A stretch of DNA of 64,000 nt. Source: CAZDXB01 sp964509335 (GTDB taxonomy: Bacteria; Bacteroidota; Ignavibacteria; Kapaibacteriales; UBA2268). Position numbers and translations under genes: made by a program. The notes beneath the pieces were generated by a model. The model searched no databases, was not told the origin of the DNA, and worked only from the letters and a program-made list of their open reading frames with translations. Where the stretch lies: positions 1-64,000 of the forward strand of contig CAZDXB010000010.1 of the NCBI GenBank assembly GCA_964509335.1. Reading direction: 5' to 3'. Positions 1 to 8,581 of the stretch are shown piece after piece. Numbering within the stretch: position 1 is the stretch's first letter; the number at the start of each line of letters is the position of its first letter.

Positions 1-74
1 AATAATGCTTTTGCGGTATTTCCAATTTTATATAAATTAAGTAATTGATTTTTGATGAATGAAGAGAGAAAATT

Positions 75-818
75 ATGGACGCGAAACCGAAGCTCGCTTT
101 GATTGGATACGGGAATATGGGCAAAGAAGTCGAGAAGAAAGCCCAAAGCGAAGGATACGAAATTGCCGAAATTTTTGAGATTGACAATCCGATTTCAAAG
201 AATGGCGATTACGAGTTCGACGTAGCGATCGATTTCAGCTTGCCTTCGGCGGTTTACTCTAACGTGGAAACCGTCGCTAATTTGAAAAAAGATATAGTCG
301 TCGGAACGACCGGTTGGACGGACAATATTGACAAGATAAAGAGTCTAGTCGAGAAAAGCGGAACCGGGTTTTTATACGCTCCGAACTTTTCCATCGGGGC
401 GCAATTTTTTATGAGAATAGTCGATTACGCTTCCGCTTTAGCCGATAAAATTGAGTATTACGACTTGGCGCTGTTCGAGACGCATCATCGCAAAAAGGCG
501 GACTGCCCAAGCGGAACGGCGAAAACGATAGCCGATATTATATTAAAGAATGTCGGCAGAAAAAAGGAAGCGTTGACCGAGCCGCCGACCGGTAAAATCG
601 CTCCTGAAAGTTTGCACGTCGCTTCTTTGCGAACGGGCGAGGTATTCGGAACGCACTCGCTCGTTATGGATTCGTCTTTCGACGCGATTGAGTTGACGCA
701 TCGGGCGAAGAGTCGCGGCGGTTTCGTAAAAGGCGCTATTACGGCGGCTCAGTGGCTATACGGCAGGAAAGGCTTTTATTCAATCGACGATATGCTTAAT
801 GAAATTTTTAGCGAGTGA
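75..818 (+). CDS. dapB: 4-hydroxy-tetrahydrodipicolinate reductase
   Basis: Cytoplasmic NAD(P)H-dependent reductase of the diaminopimelate/lysine pathway, making tetrahydrodipicolinate. The 247-residue protein shows the N-terminal Rossmann glycine motif (GYGNMG, residues 12-17), the VVGTTGW stretch near residue 75, and the family signature EXHHRXKXDXPSGTA, which carries the catalytic His pair, the Lys and the substrate-binding SGT. The C-terminal part has the expected GEVFGTHS and LTHRAKSR elements. Length is on the short side for the family (usually 240-275) but nothing essential is missing. The ATG follows a weak GAAGAGAG ribosome site. The next gene starts 3 bases after its stop, so the two are probably co-transcribed. 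The 74 bases before it hold no gene that I can see. Confidence 0.97.
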   Translation: MDAKPKLALIGYGNMGKEVEKKAQSEGYEIAEIFEIDNPISKNGDYEFDVAIDFSLPSAVYSNVETVANLKKDIVVGTTGWTDNIDKIKSLVEKSGTGFLYAPNFSIGAQFFMRIVDYASALADKIEYYDLALFETHHRKKADCPSGTAKTIADIILKNVGRKKEALTEPPTGKIAPESLHVASLRTGEVFGTHSLVMDSSFDAIELTHRAKSRGGFVKGAITAAQWLYGRKGFYSIDDMLNEIFSE

Positions 819-821
819 TTT

Positions 822-1256
822 ATGAAGGATATGATTATTATCGCTTGCGTTTTTTTGTTTTGTAGCGGCGTCGCTTCCCCCCAAATTTTCGTTCAACCAC
901 AAGAAAAAGTTGAAGCGGATAGCTCTATCGGCGTTATCGACGTTAAGCCGAGCGAATTATATATAGAAGAGCCGGACACGACAAATTTTATCGAAACGAC
1001 AGTAAAGGTTTTGAACAGAGGGGACGCTCCATTGCGTATTAAAAACGTCAAAGGCTCTTGCTACTGTTCTCAAGCCGTTATAAAAAAACAAGTCGTTTAC
1101 CCTTTGGACGTCGGGGAGCTTATTTTTCAAATCAATTTAGACGGTCTTTCCAAAAACGATTCTTCGGTTTTATATACGATTAAAAGCGACGCGAAGAATT
1201 CGCCGTATTTCGTTAAGGTTCACATAGTTAAAAAAGAGAACTCCGAGGGCGAGTAA
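822..1256 (+). CDS. DUF1573 domain exported protein
   Basis: A 144-residue protein with a hydrophobic N-terminal segment (residues 4-20) that looks like a signal peptide, then one Ig-like DUF1573 domain. The diagnostic part is VLNRGDAPLRIKNVKGSCYCS, close to the DUF1573 pattern of N-x-G-D-A-P-L-x-I followed by a Cys-x-Cys pair. Members are common in Bacteroidota and related phyla and are periplasmic or surface proteins of unknown role. It starts 3 bases after dapB and ends well before the next promoter region, so it is the last gene of that small unit. No role in lysine synthesis is implied by the sequence. Confidence 0.8.
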   Translation: MKDMIIIACVFLFCSGVASPQIFVQPQEKVEADSSIGVIDVKPSELYIEEPDTTNFIETTVKVLNRGDAPLRIKNVKGSCYCSQAVIKKQVVYPLDVGELIFQINLDGLSKNDSSVLYTIKSDAKNSPYFVKVHIVKKENSEGE

Positions 1257-1450
1257 ATAAGGCGCGTTGTCGTTCTTTTAAGCGATAAGTTCCTAAACTT
1301 TGTTTATTGGTTTAATTATACGCGAAAGTAGAATTTGCATAATAAACGAAAAATGCTATACTTAGTTTGTTTGAATGGTTGTTTATTATAGACAAAAAGA
1401 AGAATTGCGTTAATATATCATATTTTTTTTAGTAATTATAGGAGCTATCA

Positions 1451-2005
1451 ATGAGCGAGAAAAAGAAGAAGAGAATGACTACGGCTTTTGGCGTCCCCGT
1501 AGGAGACGACCAGAATAGTATGACCGCCGGGGAGCGTGGCCCCGTTTTAATGCAGGACGTTCACTTACTCGAAAAGATTAGCCATTTCGATAGAGAGCGC
1601 ATACCCGAGCGCGTGGTTCACGCTAAAGGCGCCGGAGCGGGCGGATATTTTGAAGTTACGAACGACGTAAGTAAATATACAAAAGCGAGTTTTCTATCGG
1701 AAATCGGCAAAAAAACCGAAGTATTCGCTCGTTTTTCGACCGTAGGCGGCGAGAAAGGCTCAGCCGACGCCGACCGAGACCGAGAAAATCTAGTTGGGAA
1801 TATCGTCGAACATCTTTCCGTAGCGCAAAAACGAATACAGCTTCGTCAAGCGGCTATATTTTTCAAAGCGGATAAGGATTACGGTAGAAAAATCGCCGAA
1901 GGACTTAAGCTCGACGTAAACGACATCGAGAAGTTAGCTAAATGTCGCAAGAAGAAAGAGAGAAAGCTACTTCGAAGTAATTATTTAAGAAAACAGAAGC
2001 ATTAA
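1451..2005 (+). pseudogene. katA: Catalase (clade 3 type) with internal deletion and C-terminal frameshift
   Basis: Residues 1-110 match the N-terminus of monofunctional haem catalases, including RIPERVVHAKGAGA with the distal His (H57) and RFSTVGGEKGSAD. The next residues (RENLVGNIVEHL, RIQLRQAAIFFKAD, YGRKIAEGL) are from the extreme C-terminus of the same family. About 300 residues between them are absent, including the catalytic Asn, the haem pocket and the proximal Tyr. The junction sits in a tandem hexamer GACCGA GACCGA (1772-1783). Near the end a second lesion is visible: at the A-run 1940-1942 one added A would restore KLAKMSQEEREKATSK followed by a stop at 1978-1980. As written the frame runs on to an unrelated basic tail. 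It still has a good ribosome site (AGGAGCT) and a downstream terminator. It cannot make an active catalase. Confidence 0.9.
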
Positions 2006-2040
2006 TGTCCGGCGTCTCCGAGATGTCGGGCATTTTTTAA
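2005..2040 (+). terminator. Intrinsic terminator after the catalase remnant
   Basis: ATGTCCG at 2005-2011 pairs with CGGGCAT at 2027-2033 (one U-G wobble), with a smaller inner stem, and is followed by TTTTTT. It closes the catalase transcript. Confidence 0.75.
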
Positions 2041-2160
2041 TTTTGCTTGCCAGAAATTTTGCCAATTACAAGGTGAACTATTCAAATTAATTTTATATTA
2101 ACTCTTTGTTTTTATATTCGCGTTTTTATATGGAATCAAAAGTAAAAGGAAGGAATATAT

Positions 2161-4506
2161 ATGAGTAGAATTAGCGCGCTAGCGATGTTTTTTGCGTTCG
2201 TTTTAGCGATGAATTGCTTGGCTGAGGATTCGACGAGCGTTCCAACTCAAATTATCAAAGGCAGAATCGTAAATTCAAAAACGCAAAGACCGGTAGCGGG
2301 GGCTACCGTTCGTCTCGTTGGGACTAAAATCGGCGATTACGCCGGCAAGGACGGCTACTTTAAAATAAAGAACGTTCCGCCGGCGAGATATATTATCAGG
2401 GCTTCGGCGGTTGGTTATAAGAGCAGGCGTTTGAATATTGTCGCAACGTCCGGCAAGCAGGAACAGTTATTTATTGAACTGGAAGAAAGCTACGTAACGA
2501 CGGACGAAGTAAAGGTAACGGCGAGGCGAAATCCATTCGAACCGATAAACGAGTCGTCTTTGGTTAGCTCGACGGTGTTCACTATAGACGACGTGGAGCG
2601 GTTCGCCGGCAGCAGGATGGATCCGGCTCGGATGGCGCAGAATTTAGCGGGCGTGGTAGGAGCGGACGATTTAAGGAACGATATAATTATACGCGGCGGC
2701 TCGCCTTCAGAGCTTTTATGGCGAATTGACGGTCTCGACGTTCCCAATCCGAATCATTTCGCCACGCAGGGCGCGACGGGCGGTCCCGTCTCAATTCTTA
2801 ACAGCAACGTTTTAGACAATAGCGATTTTATGACGGGAGCTTGGAGTTCCGAATACGGAAATAAAATGAGCGGCGTTTTCGATATTCAAACGAGAAAGGG
2901 AAATTTCGACGAACACGAATTTTTAGGTCAATTTGGATTTAACGGATTCGAACTTGGCGCCGAAGGTCCGCTACCCGGCAAAAAGAATTCGTTCATCGCT
3001 AATTATCGGTATTCGTTTTTGGATTTAATTGAAAAGATGGGTATAAATTTCGGTTTTTCGGGAATCCCGCGATACCAAGACGGATTCGTTAAAACCGATT
3101 TGCTATCTTGGGATAAAAATCAGTTGAGCTTCACGGGGATTTTTGGCGTCAGTTCGATAAGCATCGCTCCGAGCGGAGAGGACGAGGTTTATACAAGCGA
3201 TTTCGCTCTAAATAACGGAACTGATTTCGTTTCCGGCGGATTGACTTGGCAACATCTTTTCAGCGAAAGAAGTTACGGCAAAGCTCTTTTTGGCGTTGTT
3301 TACAATAATTATAAGACTAATCTGGATTCGGTTACTACCGATTCAGCCGATAAAGTTATCGACCAAACTCGAATGTATGATTTTGAATCGGTGGAAGGAT
3401 ATTACACCGCGAAATACAGCGTTCATTTTTCGCCAAACTCTAATAATTTGATTACAGCGGGAGTGGAAGGCAGATTGCGGTTTTACGATTTATACGGCGA
3501 GGAATTCGACCCGAGCGTTTCCAATCCTTGGTTAATGCAGCGAGACGGCGAGTCTTTGCATACGCTTTCATTTGTAAATTGGAATTGGAATATATCGAAA
3601 AGCGTTACCGCCGATTTTGGTATTCATTCGCAGTATTTGGAAGTGAACGATAAATTTACGATTGAACCGAGAGCGGCTTTGTCTTGGGATTTTCTGCCGA
3701 ATCATAATTTACGAGCGGGCTACGGAATACATAGACAATCGCTTCCGCTGCTAATTCATTTCGCGGGCGACGAGAACGAAGGGTTGGAATTTATGCAGTC
3801 CTCTCATTACGTTCTTGGCTATTCTTATCAAATTGGTTTGGACGCAATGTTGAAAGTCGAAGGTTATTATAAAGATATTTGCAAGGCTCCGATTGAAAGG
3901 GACGAGGCGAGTTCTTGGTCGTTTTTGAACGCGGGAGCCAACTTCGGAGCGGTGGAAGGCGTCGGCTTGGAAGCTAAAAGCGTCGGCTTGGGCAGAGCCT
4001 ACGGAGCTGATTTGTCTTTCAGGAAAAATTTTTCGAACCATTATTATATAACGGCGACGGCATCTTATATGAGACAGCAATACAAAGGTTCGGACGGCGT
4101 TTGGAGGTTCGGAGCTTTCGACAACGTTTTCGCCGTCAATCTGCTCGCCGGCTACGAGTGGGTAATCACCCCTACTTTTACGATTGAATTTTCCGGTAGA
4201 TATACAATAGTGGGCGGCGGACCTTACGTTCCGATAGATTTAGAAGAATCTCGCGCTCACGGCGAAACAAGAAGGGAAGAAAGCGAAGCGTATTCCGTAA
4301 GGAGTCCAAATTATTCAAGAACCGATTTTAGGATAGATTTCCGAGAGAATTTCGACGGATTCGCAATCGTTAGCTATGTATCAGCCGAAAACGTATTTAA
4401 CAAACAAAACGTTTACGATTATCAATACGATTCAAACGACGATAGGATTGAAGCTGTCAGTCAGCTGGGATTCTTTTTCGTCGGCGGATTTAGAATAGAG
4501 TTTTAA
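2161..4506 (+). CDS. TonB-dependent outer-membrane receptor with carboxypeptidase-regulatory-like domain
   Basis: A 781-residue outer-membrane receptor. It has a signal peptide ending near LAMNCLAE, then a carboxypeptidase-regulatory-like beta-sandwich (about 31-115; KGRIVNSKTQRPVAGATV, GDYAGKDGYFKIKNVP, YIIRASAVGYKS), a plug domain (about 130-240, with IIIRGGSPSELLWRIDGLDVPNPNHF) and a C-terminal 22-strand type barrel rich in alternating aromatic residues, ending in the hydrophobic strand GGFRIEF. This architecture is typical of Bacteroidota-type importers. The ligand cannot be told from sequence: there is no SusD-like partner or metal uptake gene beside it. A strong purine-rich ribosome site (AAGGAAGGA) precedes the ATG. 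Confidence 0.92.
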   Translation: MSRISALAMFFAFVLAMNCLAEDSTSVPTQIIKGRIVNSKTQRPVAGATVRLVGTKIGDYAGKDGYFKIKNVPPARYIIRASAVGYKSRRLNIVATSGKQEQLFIELEESYVTTDEVKVTARRNPFEPINESSLVSSTVFTIDDVERFAGSRMDPARMAQNLAGVVGADDLRNDIIIRGGSPSELLWRIDGLDVPNPNHFATQGATGGPVSILNSNVLDNSDFMTGAWSSEYGNKMSGVFDIQTRKGNFDEHEFLGQFGFNGFELGAEGPLPGKKNSFIANYRYSFLDLIEKMGINFGFSGIPRYQDGFVKTDLLSWDKNQLSFTGIFGVSSISIAPSGEDEVYTSDFALNNGTDFVSGGLTWQHLFSERSYGKALFGVVYNNYKTNLDSVTTDSADKVIDQTRMYDFESVEGYYTAKYSVHFSPNSNNLITAGVEGRLRFYDLYGEEFDPSVSNPWLMQRDGESLHTLSFVNWNWNISKSVTADFGIHSQYLEVNDKFTIEPRAALSWDFLPNHNLRAGYGIHRQSLPLLIHFAGDENEGLEFMQSSHYVLGYSYQIGLDAMLKVEGYYKDICKAPIERDEASSWSFLNAGANFGAVEGVGLEAKSVGLGRAYGADLSFRKNFSNHYYITATASYMRQQYKGSDGVWRFGAFDNVFAVNLLAGYEWVITPTFTIEFSGRYTIVGGGPYVPIDLEESRAHGETRREESEAYSVRSPNYSRTDFRIDFRENFDGFAIVSYVSAENVFNKQNVYDYQYDSNDDRIEAVSQLGFFFVGGFRIEF

Positions 4507-4932
4507 CGTATCTCTAACCCTCCCCAGCCCTCCCTTTAACAAAGGTAGGGATCGCATATATGTCTTAAGATGTGCCACACCTCGCAGGTGTGGCACATCT
4601 GCGAAGGAACGTAGAGACGCGAGATTTTGCGTCTCCACAGCCTCCATTTGTAGGGATTTGATTTATCAAATCTCCCAGAACAAAGAATAGCCACGGCAAT
4701 AACGGCATTCTACGATTTGATAAATCTACAGTTTTTGTTGTAGGAGCGCGGCAAGCCGCGTCCTAACCCAGACGCGGAGCGTCTCCGTATCCGTTCGAAG
4801 GAGGAACGAAAAAAGACGCGGAGCGTCTTCGTATGCGTTTTGCCGCGGAGTGGGCGGAACGAGTTGTAATATTAAAACCCTCTCCGCTTGCGGAGAAGGT
4901 TAGGGTGAAGTAGAAGCCGCGGAGCGGACGTA
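4507..4932. repeat. Palindrome island between convergent genes
   Basis: No gene is seen in these 426 bases. They hold a chain of inverted repeats: 4568-4600 (15-bp arms), 4611-4638 (GTAGAGACGC ... GCGTCTCCAC), 4655-4672 (GATTTGAT TT ATCAAATC), 4741-4765 (TAGGA-CGCGGC AA GCCGCG-TCCTA with one bulged base), 4770-4784 and 4813-4829 (AGACGC GGA GCGTCT twice), and 4881-4896 (TCTCCGC TT GCGGAGA). The segment 4708-4729 is a near-inverted copy of the 4651-4672 element. The genes on both sides point into the island, so it may also end their transcripts. Confidence 0.85.
4568..4600. repeat. Perfect 15-bp inverted repeat with 3-base loop
   Basis: Arm AGATGTGCCACACCT (4568-4582), loop CGC, and the exact complementary arm 4586-4600. 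No T-run follows on either strand, so it is not a canonical terminator. Confidence 0.9.
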
Positions 4933-5418
4933 TTACTCTCCCTTCTCCTTCAAATAATCCATCGCCAGACTGAAAATTTCGAGCGGAACCGAATGCCCGA
5001 AATCCTCTTTTACTATTTGTGTGTTCTTGTAATCGTTTTCCTCTATAAACTTAATCGTTTTTTCCGGTATGATTTCGTCGTCGTCCTTCCCCAAAATCAA
5101 AGTCTTCTCGACGTCGGAAAAGACTTTCATCACGGGAACGGACACAGTTTTGAACGAAATCGCGGGGTTAAACAATACGGCGGGTATTTCGGAAAACTCC
5201 GAAAGATAGAATCCTATGTAACCGCCAAATGAACTGCCGACTATATTTGTAATTCTCTCTTTTCCGACAAATACGGTCAATTCCTCAAAGAGAGAGATAT
5301 TGCTTTCGTATTCTCGATAATCAATTTTTGGAGCGACAACCTCGCTCCTAGATTCCAAAATCTCCACCTTGTCCTCTCGCGGATGACTATCCAATCCGTG
5401 CAAATACAGTATTTTCAT
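4933..5418 (-). CDS. YqiA-like (UPF0227) alpha/beta-hydrolase esterase
   Basis: A compact 161-residue alpha/beta hydrolase. It begins MKILYLHGLDSHP (oxyanion-hole HG motif), has the nucleophile elbow GSSFGG with Ser63, an acidic cluster KDDDEIIP (Asp 112-114) and a late His142 in FGHSVP. That gives Ser-Asp-His in the order and spacing of the small YqiA/UPF0227 esterases, which hydrolyse short acyl esters in the cytoplasm. There is no signal peptide. It stands alone, flanked on both sides by palindrome-rich gaps. The natural substrate is unknown. Confidence 0.85.
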   Translation of the reverse strand: MKILYLHGLDSHPREDKVEILESRSEVVAPKIDYREYESNISLFEELTVFVGKERITNIVGSSFGGYIGFYLSEFSEIPAVLFNPAISFKTVSVPVMKVFSDVEKTLILGKDDDEIIPEKTIKFIEENDYKNTQIVKEDFGHSVPLEIFSLAMDYLKEKGE

Positions 5419-5547
5419 TTAATTTCCATTATTAATCTACGAAATATTTCAAGTTAACAAACAATAAAGACAAATCTAAACAAAATCCAAATTAAACGCC
5501 CTTTGATTGTTTCTCTCATTCCGCTCCTCCCTCGTTCCGCTCCTCTC

Positions 5548-5579
5548 CCTCGTTCCGAAATTACAATTTCGGAACGAGG
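5548..5579. repeat. Palindrome of the TTCC-AAATT family, copy 1
   Basis: CCTCGTTCCGAAATT, loop AC, then the exact complement (15-bp arms). The inner part TTCCGAAATT / AATTTCGGAA and the outer CCTCG / CGAGG differ from copy 2, but both arms differ together, so pairing stays perfect. Confidence 0.9.
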
Positions 5580-5597
5580 ACGGGGACGCTCTCCCAG

Positions 5598-5629
5598 ACT
5601 CATTCCCAAATTACAATTTGGGAATGAGT
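5598..5629. repeat. Palindrome of the TTCC-AAATT family, copy 2
   Basis: ACTCATTCCCAAATT, loop AC, then the exact complement (15-bp arms), 18 bases from copy 1. A degenerate single right arm (AATTTGGGATGAGTT) follows at 5637-5651. Confidence 0.9.
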
Positions 5630-5786
5630 TGTAAAGAATTTGGGATGAGTTGGATAGTAATTCAATGAGAAAGACATAAACAAATCAAAAACATCAAAAG
5701 AACGTATATTTTTAGGATAATTATCATAAATTCGCTAAATTTATCTTTTACTAAAATTAGTATTAAAATATAAGAATAAGGGAAAT

Positions 5787-7154
5787 ATGATAGAAGAGTT
5801 TCCGAAAATCTTGTTGCCGGACAAACCCGACTTAAGAAAAATCGACGTATATATGGAAAACGGCGGCTACAACTCGTTAAGAAAAGCCGTTAGAATGAAA
5901 AAAGAAGAAATTATCGAAGAAATAAAAAAAGCCGGCTTGAGAGGCAGAGGCGGCGCGGCGTTTCCGACCGGTCTTAAATGGTCGTTTATGCCGAAGGACG
6001 ATTCCATCGACAAGTACCTTTGCGTAAACTCCGACGAATCCGAACCCGGCTCCTTTAAAGACCGGCAGATTTTAGAGTTCAACCCTCATCAATTAATAGA
6101 AGGGATACTAATCTCCGGCTACGTTATGGGCATTAAAGCCGCCTATATTTACATTAGAGGCGAATACCACAAATGGCAGCGACTAATGCAGGAAGCATTA
6201 GACGAAGCCTACGCTAAAGGACTGGTCGGCGAAAAACTAAGAGCTAATTTAAAAAGCCAACTGGGTATCGATTTCAAAATCGATATTTATATACATAAAG
6301 GCGCCGGAGCTTATATTTGCGGCGAGGAAACCTCTCTAATGACTTCAATCGAAGGCGACAGAGGATACCCCAGATTCAGACCGCCCTTCCCCGCGCAAAA
6401 AGGCCTTTGGGGCAAGCCGACCACTGTAAACAACGTCGAGACTATAACTACCGTCCCCAAAATAATAGAAATGGGCGGCGAAGAATATTCTAAAATCGGC
6501 GCCGAAGGACATTCCGGCACTCTGCTTTTCGGCGTCAGCGGACACGTCAACAAACCCGGCGTTTACGAACTGCCCACGGGAACTTTATTAACGGATATTA
6601 TTTACGACGTCTGCGGAGGCGTTCCGGGCGATAAAAAAATCAAAGCCGTTATACCCGGCGGCTCCTCTATGCCGCCGCTACGAGGCGACGAAATAGAAGG
6701 CGTCCGAATGGACGAAAACTCATTGAGCAAACTCGGCACCCACATAGGAACGGGCGGAATAATGGTAATGGACGAAGACACCGACATCGTGAAAGTAACG
6801 CTCCGAATAGCGCATTTCTACCATCACGAGTCCTGCGGTCAATGCACCCCTTGCAGAGTCGGATGCGGCTGGATGGAAAAAATCTTGAAAAGAATAGCCG
6901 ACGGCGAAGCTACCTCTGGCGACTTAGACCTGTTGCTCTCGGTAGCCGACCAAATAGAAGGAAATACGATTTGCGCTTTGGGAGAAGCCGCCGCTTGGCC
7001 CATAAAAGGCGACTTCTCGCCGGTAGCGGGCGGATTTATAAATAAATTTAGAGACGAATTTGAAAAAGCGGTCAAAGAGAAGCGAACTTTTCGCTCCCCG
7101 AACGTCGTTCACGGAAGAAAAAAAACCGCCGACTATTTGATTGAAACCGCTTGA
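5787..7154 (+). CDS. nuoF: NADH-quinone oxidoreductase subunit F (51-kDa type flavoprotein)
   Basis: A 455-residue NADH-binding flavoprotein. GLRGRGGAAFPTGLKW (about 50-64) is the NADH site, the FMN region follows (NSDESEPGSFKDR; GAGAYICGEETSL), and the C-terminal cluster motif SCGQCTPCRVG (Cys 350, 353, 356) plus a fourth Cys in TICALGE bind a 4Fe-4S centre. This is the entry point for NADH electrons in complex I, and close relatives serve in NAD-reducing hydrogenases and formate dehydrogenases. It lacks the N-terminal thioredoxin-like and extra C-terminal ferredoxin domains of HoxF/HydB types. It is unusual that nuoE and nuoG are not beside it; the neighbours are an esterase and a lipoprotein. 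The partner complex must be encoded elsewhere. Confidence 0.93.
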   Translation: MIEEFPKILLPDKPDLRKIDVYMENGGYNSLRKAVRMKKEEIIEEIKKAGLRGRGGAAFPTGLKWSFMPKDDSIDKYLCVNSDESEPGSFKDRQILEFNPHQLIEGILISGYVMGIKAAYIYIRGEYHKWQRLMQEALDEAYAKGLVGEKLRANLKSQLGIDFKIDIYIHKGAGAYICGEETSLMTSIEGDRGYPRFRPPFPAQKGLWGKPTTVNNVETITTVPKIIEMGGEEYSKIGAEGHSGTLLFGVSGHVNKPGVYELPTGTLLTDIIYDVCGGVPGDKKIKAVIPGGSSMPPLRGDEIEGVRMDENSLSKLGTHIGTGGIMVMDEDTDIVKVTLRIAHFYHHESCGQCTPCRVGCGWMEKILKRIADGEATSGDLDLLLSVADQIEGNTICALGEAAAWPIKGDFSPVAGGFINKFRDEFEKAVKEKRTFRSPNVVHGRKKTADYLIETA

Positions 7155-7252
7155 TATAGCGACTGACTGCTTTGCCGACATATTATTTGTTTAACGCGTT
7201 CTTTAATATTACGAGGAAACGAGACGTTTTAAATTTGTAAGTTTAATACATT

Positions 7253-8581
7253 ATGGTTACTATGAAAAAAATAATCGCTACCTTCATATTGTCGCTGTTT
7301 GTTTTCTCTTGCGCTGAAAAAAAGGAAGTCCAAGAATATAACTTAGACGCCTTAGCCGAAACATACGTCAAACTCGCTCTCAATCTCGGAGACTACGACG
7401 AAGACTATATCGACGCCTATTTTGGTCCGCCAAACATAAAAACCGAAGCGGAAAAAAACAAATTGCCGCTTGAGGAGATAATAACGCGCTCGGACTCGCT
7501 CTTATCTAAACTGAAAAAAATAAACCGACAAAATATCGACTCGTTAGAAAATCTTCGCGTTAATTACATAATCAGCCAATTAACCGCCCTAAACGCCAGA
7601 GCCGAGATTCTAAACGGAGAAACCTTCGACTTCGACAAGGAATCAAAGCTACTTTACGGCGTTGAAGCGCCTATGCATTCCTTCGAATATTACGACAAAG
7701 CCTTGAAAAATCTCGATTCAATCTTAAAAGGCGAAGGAACGCTAAAAGAAAGAATCCAAAATATTAGAGACGAATTTCTCATAGACGACGAAAAAATCGA
7801 AGCGGTATTCGACGCCGCCGTCGAAGAAGCTCGCAAAAGAACGCTAAAACAAGTCGAAATGCCCAAAAGCGAAAATTTCAAAGTAGAATACGTCAAAGAC
7901 AAACCTTGGGGCGGTTACAACTGGTTCAAAGGCGACGCTACCAGCCTAATTCAAGTCAATCTTGATTTGCCAAAAACCGTTGACGGTTTCCTCCATCTCG
8001 CCTGCCACGAAGGCTACCCCGGACACCACGTTTATCACGCCCTTATCGAAAAGCTATTCTACAAAGACAAAGGCTGGCTCGAATTTTCGGTATATCCGCT
8101 ATTCACGCCGCAAGCGACGCTTTCCGAAGGACTGGCTAACTACGGAATTAAAGTAGCTTTCCCCGGCGACGAAAAAATCGAATTCGAGAAAACAGTCTTG
8201 TGCGAAATCGCCGGACTCGACTGCGATAATTTAGAGCGCTACATCAACGCTTCTAAACTAATGAAAAAGCTAAACTACTCGACTATCGACGTCTCGAGAA
8301 AATATTTGAACGGAGACATCGACCGAGAAGAAGCGGTTAAAACGATTATGAAATACAGATTTAGAACGAAAGAAAGAGCCGAGAAAAATCTCGATTTCGT
8401 CGATAGATACAGAACATACATCATAACCTATTACGTCGGCGAAGACCTATGCGAAAAGTGGGTAGAATCAAAGTTAAAATCCGAAAAACAACGCGAAAAA
8501 CGCTGGAATCATTACAAAAAACTTTTAACTTCCCCGATAACGCCGGAATTTCTAATGAAAGACATAGGAGAAGAGCTATGA
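7253..8581 (+). CDS. DUF885-like metallopeptidase lipoprotein
   Basis: A 442-residue protein with a lipoprotein signal (LSLFVFSC, Cys near residue 20), so it is probably anchored in the periplasm. The second half has a zinc-site motif HEGYPGHH (His252, Glu253, His258) followed about 35 residues later by LSEGLANYG with Glu292. This matches the HExxPGHH ... EG pattern of DUF885 proteins, which are putative metallopeptidases. The first half is helical and charged. A second in-frame ATG at 7262 gives the more usual MKK signal start and could be the real one. The next gene overlaps its stop (ATGA), which suggests coupled translation. Confidence 0.75.
   Translation: MVTMKKIIATFILSLFVFSCAEKKEVQEYNLDALAETYVKLALNLGDYDEDYIDAYFGPPNIKTEAEKNKLPLEEIITRSDSLLSKLKKINRQNIDSLENLRVNYIISQLTALNARAEILNGETFDFDKESKLLYGVEAPMHSFEYYDKALKNLDSILKGEGTLKERIQNIRDEFLIDDEKIEAVFDAAVEEARKRTLKQVEMPKSENFKVEYVKDKPWGGYNWFKGDATSLIQVNLDLPKTVDGFLHLACHEGYPGHHVYHALIEKLFYKDKGWLEFSVYPLFTPQATLSEGLANYGIKVAFPGDEKIEFEKTVLCEIAGLDCDNLERYINASKLMKKLNYSTIDVSRKYLNGDIDREEAVKTIMKYRFRTKERAEKNLDFVDRYRTYIITYYVGEDLCEKWVESKLKSEKQREKRWNHYKKLLTSPITPEFLMKDIGEEL

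Larger units (their letters stand above)
5419..5786. other. Gene-free gap before nuoF with two large palindromes
   Basis: No gene is seen. 5505-5660 holds pyrimidine-rich sequence with two 15-bp palindromes (listed separately) and an incomplete right arm of the same element at 5637-5651. 5660-5775 is very AT-rich and probably carries the nuoF promoter; the ribosome site AAGGGAA lies just before the nuoF ATG. Confidence 0.8.

Noticed and set aside
1451..2005. A short functional catalase or catalase-related protein.
   Set aside because: The haem pocket, catalytic Asn and proximal Tyr are missing and the C-terminus is frameshifted.
4432..4647. A 71-codon open frame on the minus strand across the receptor end and the repeat island.
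   Set aside because: Most of it lies in palindromic repeats and the 3' end of the receptor gene; no ribosome site or protein-like composition.
5548..5651. Repeats as a possible CRISPR array.
   Set aside because: The units are palindromes with changing arms and no regular spacers; no cas gene is in the window.
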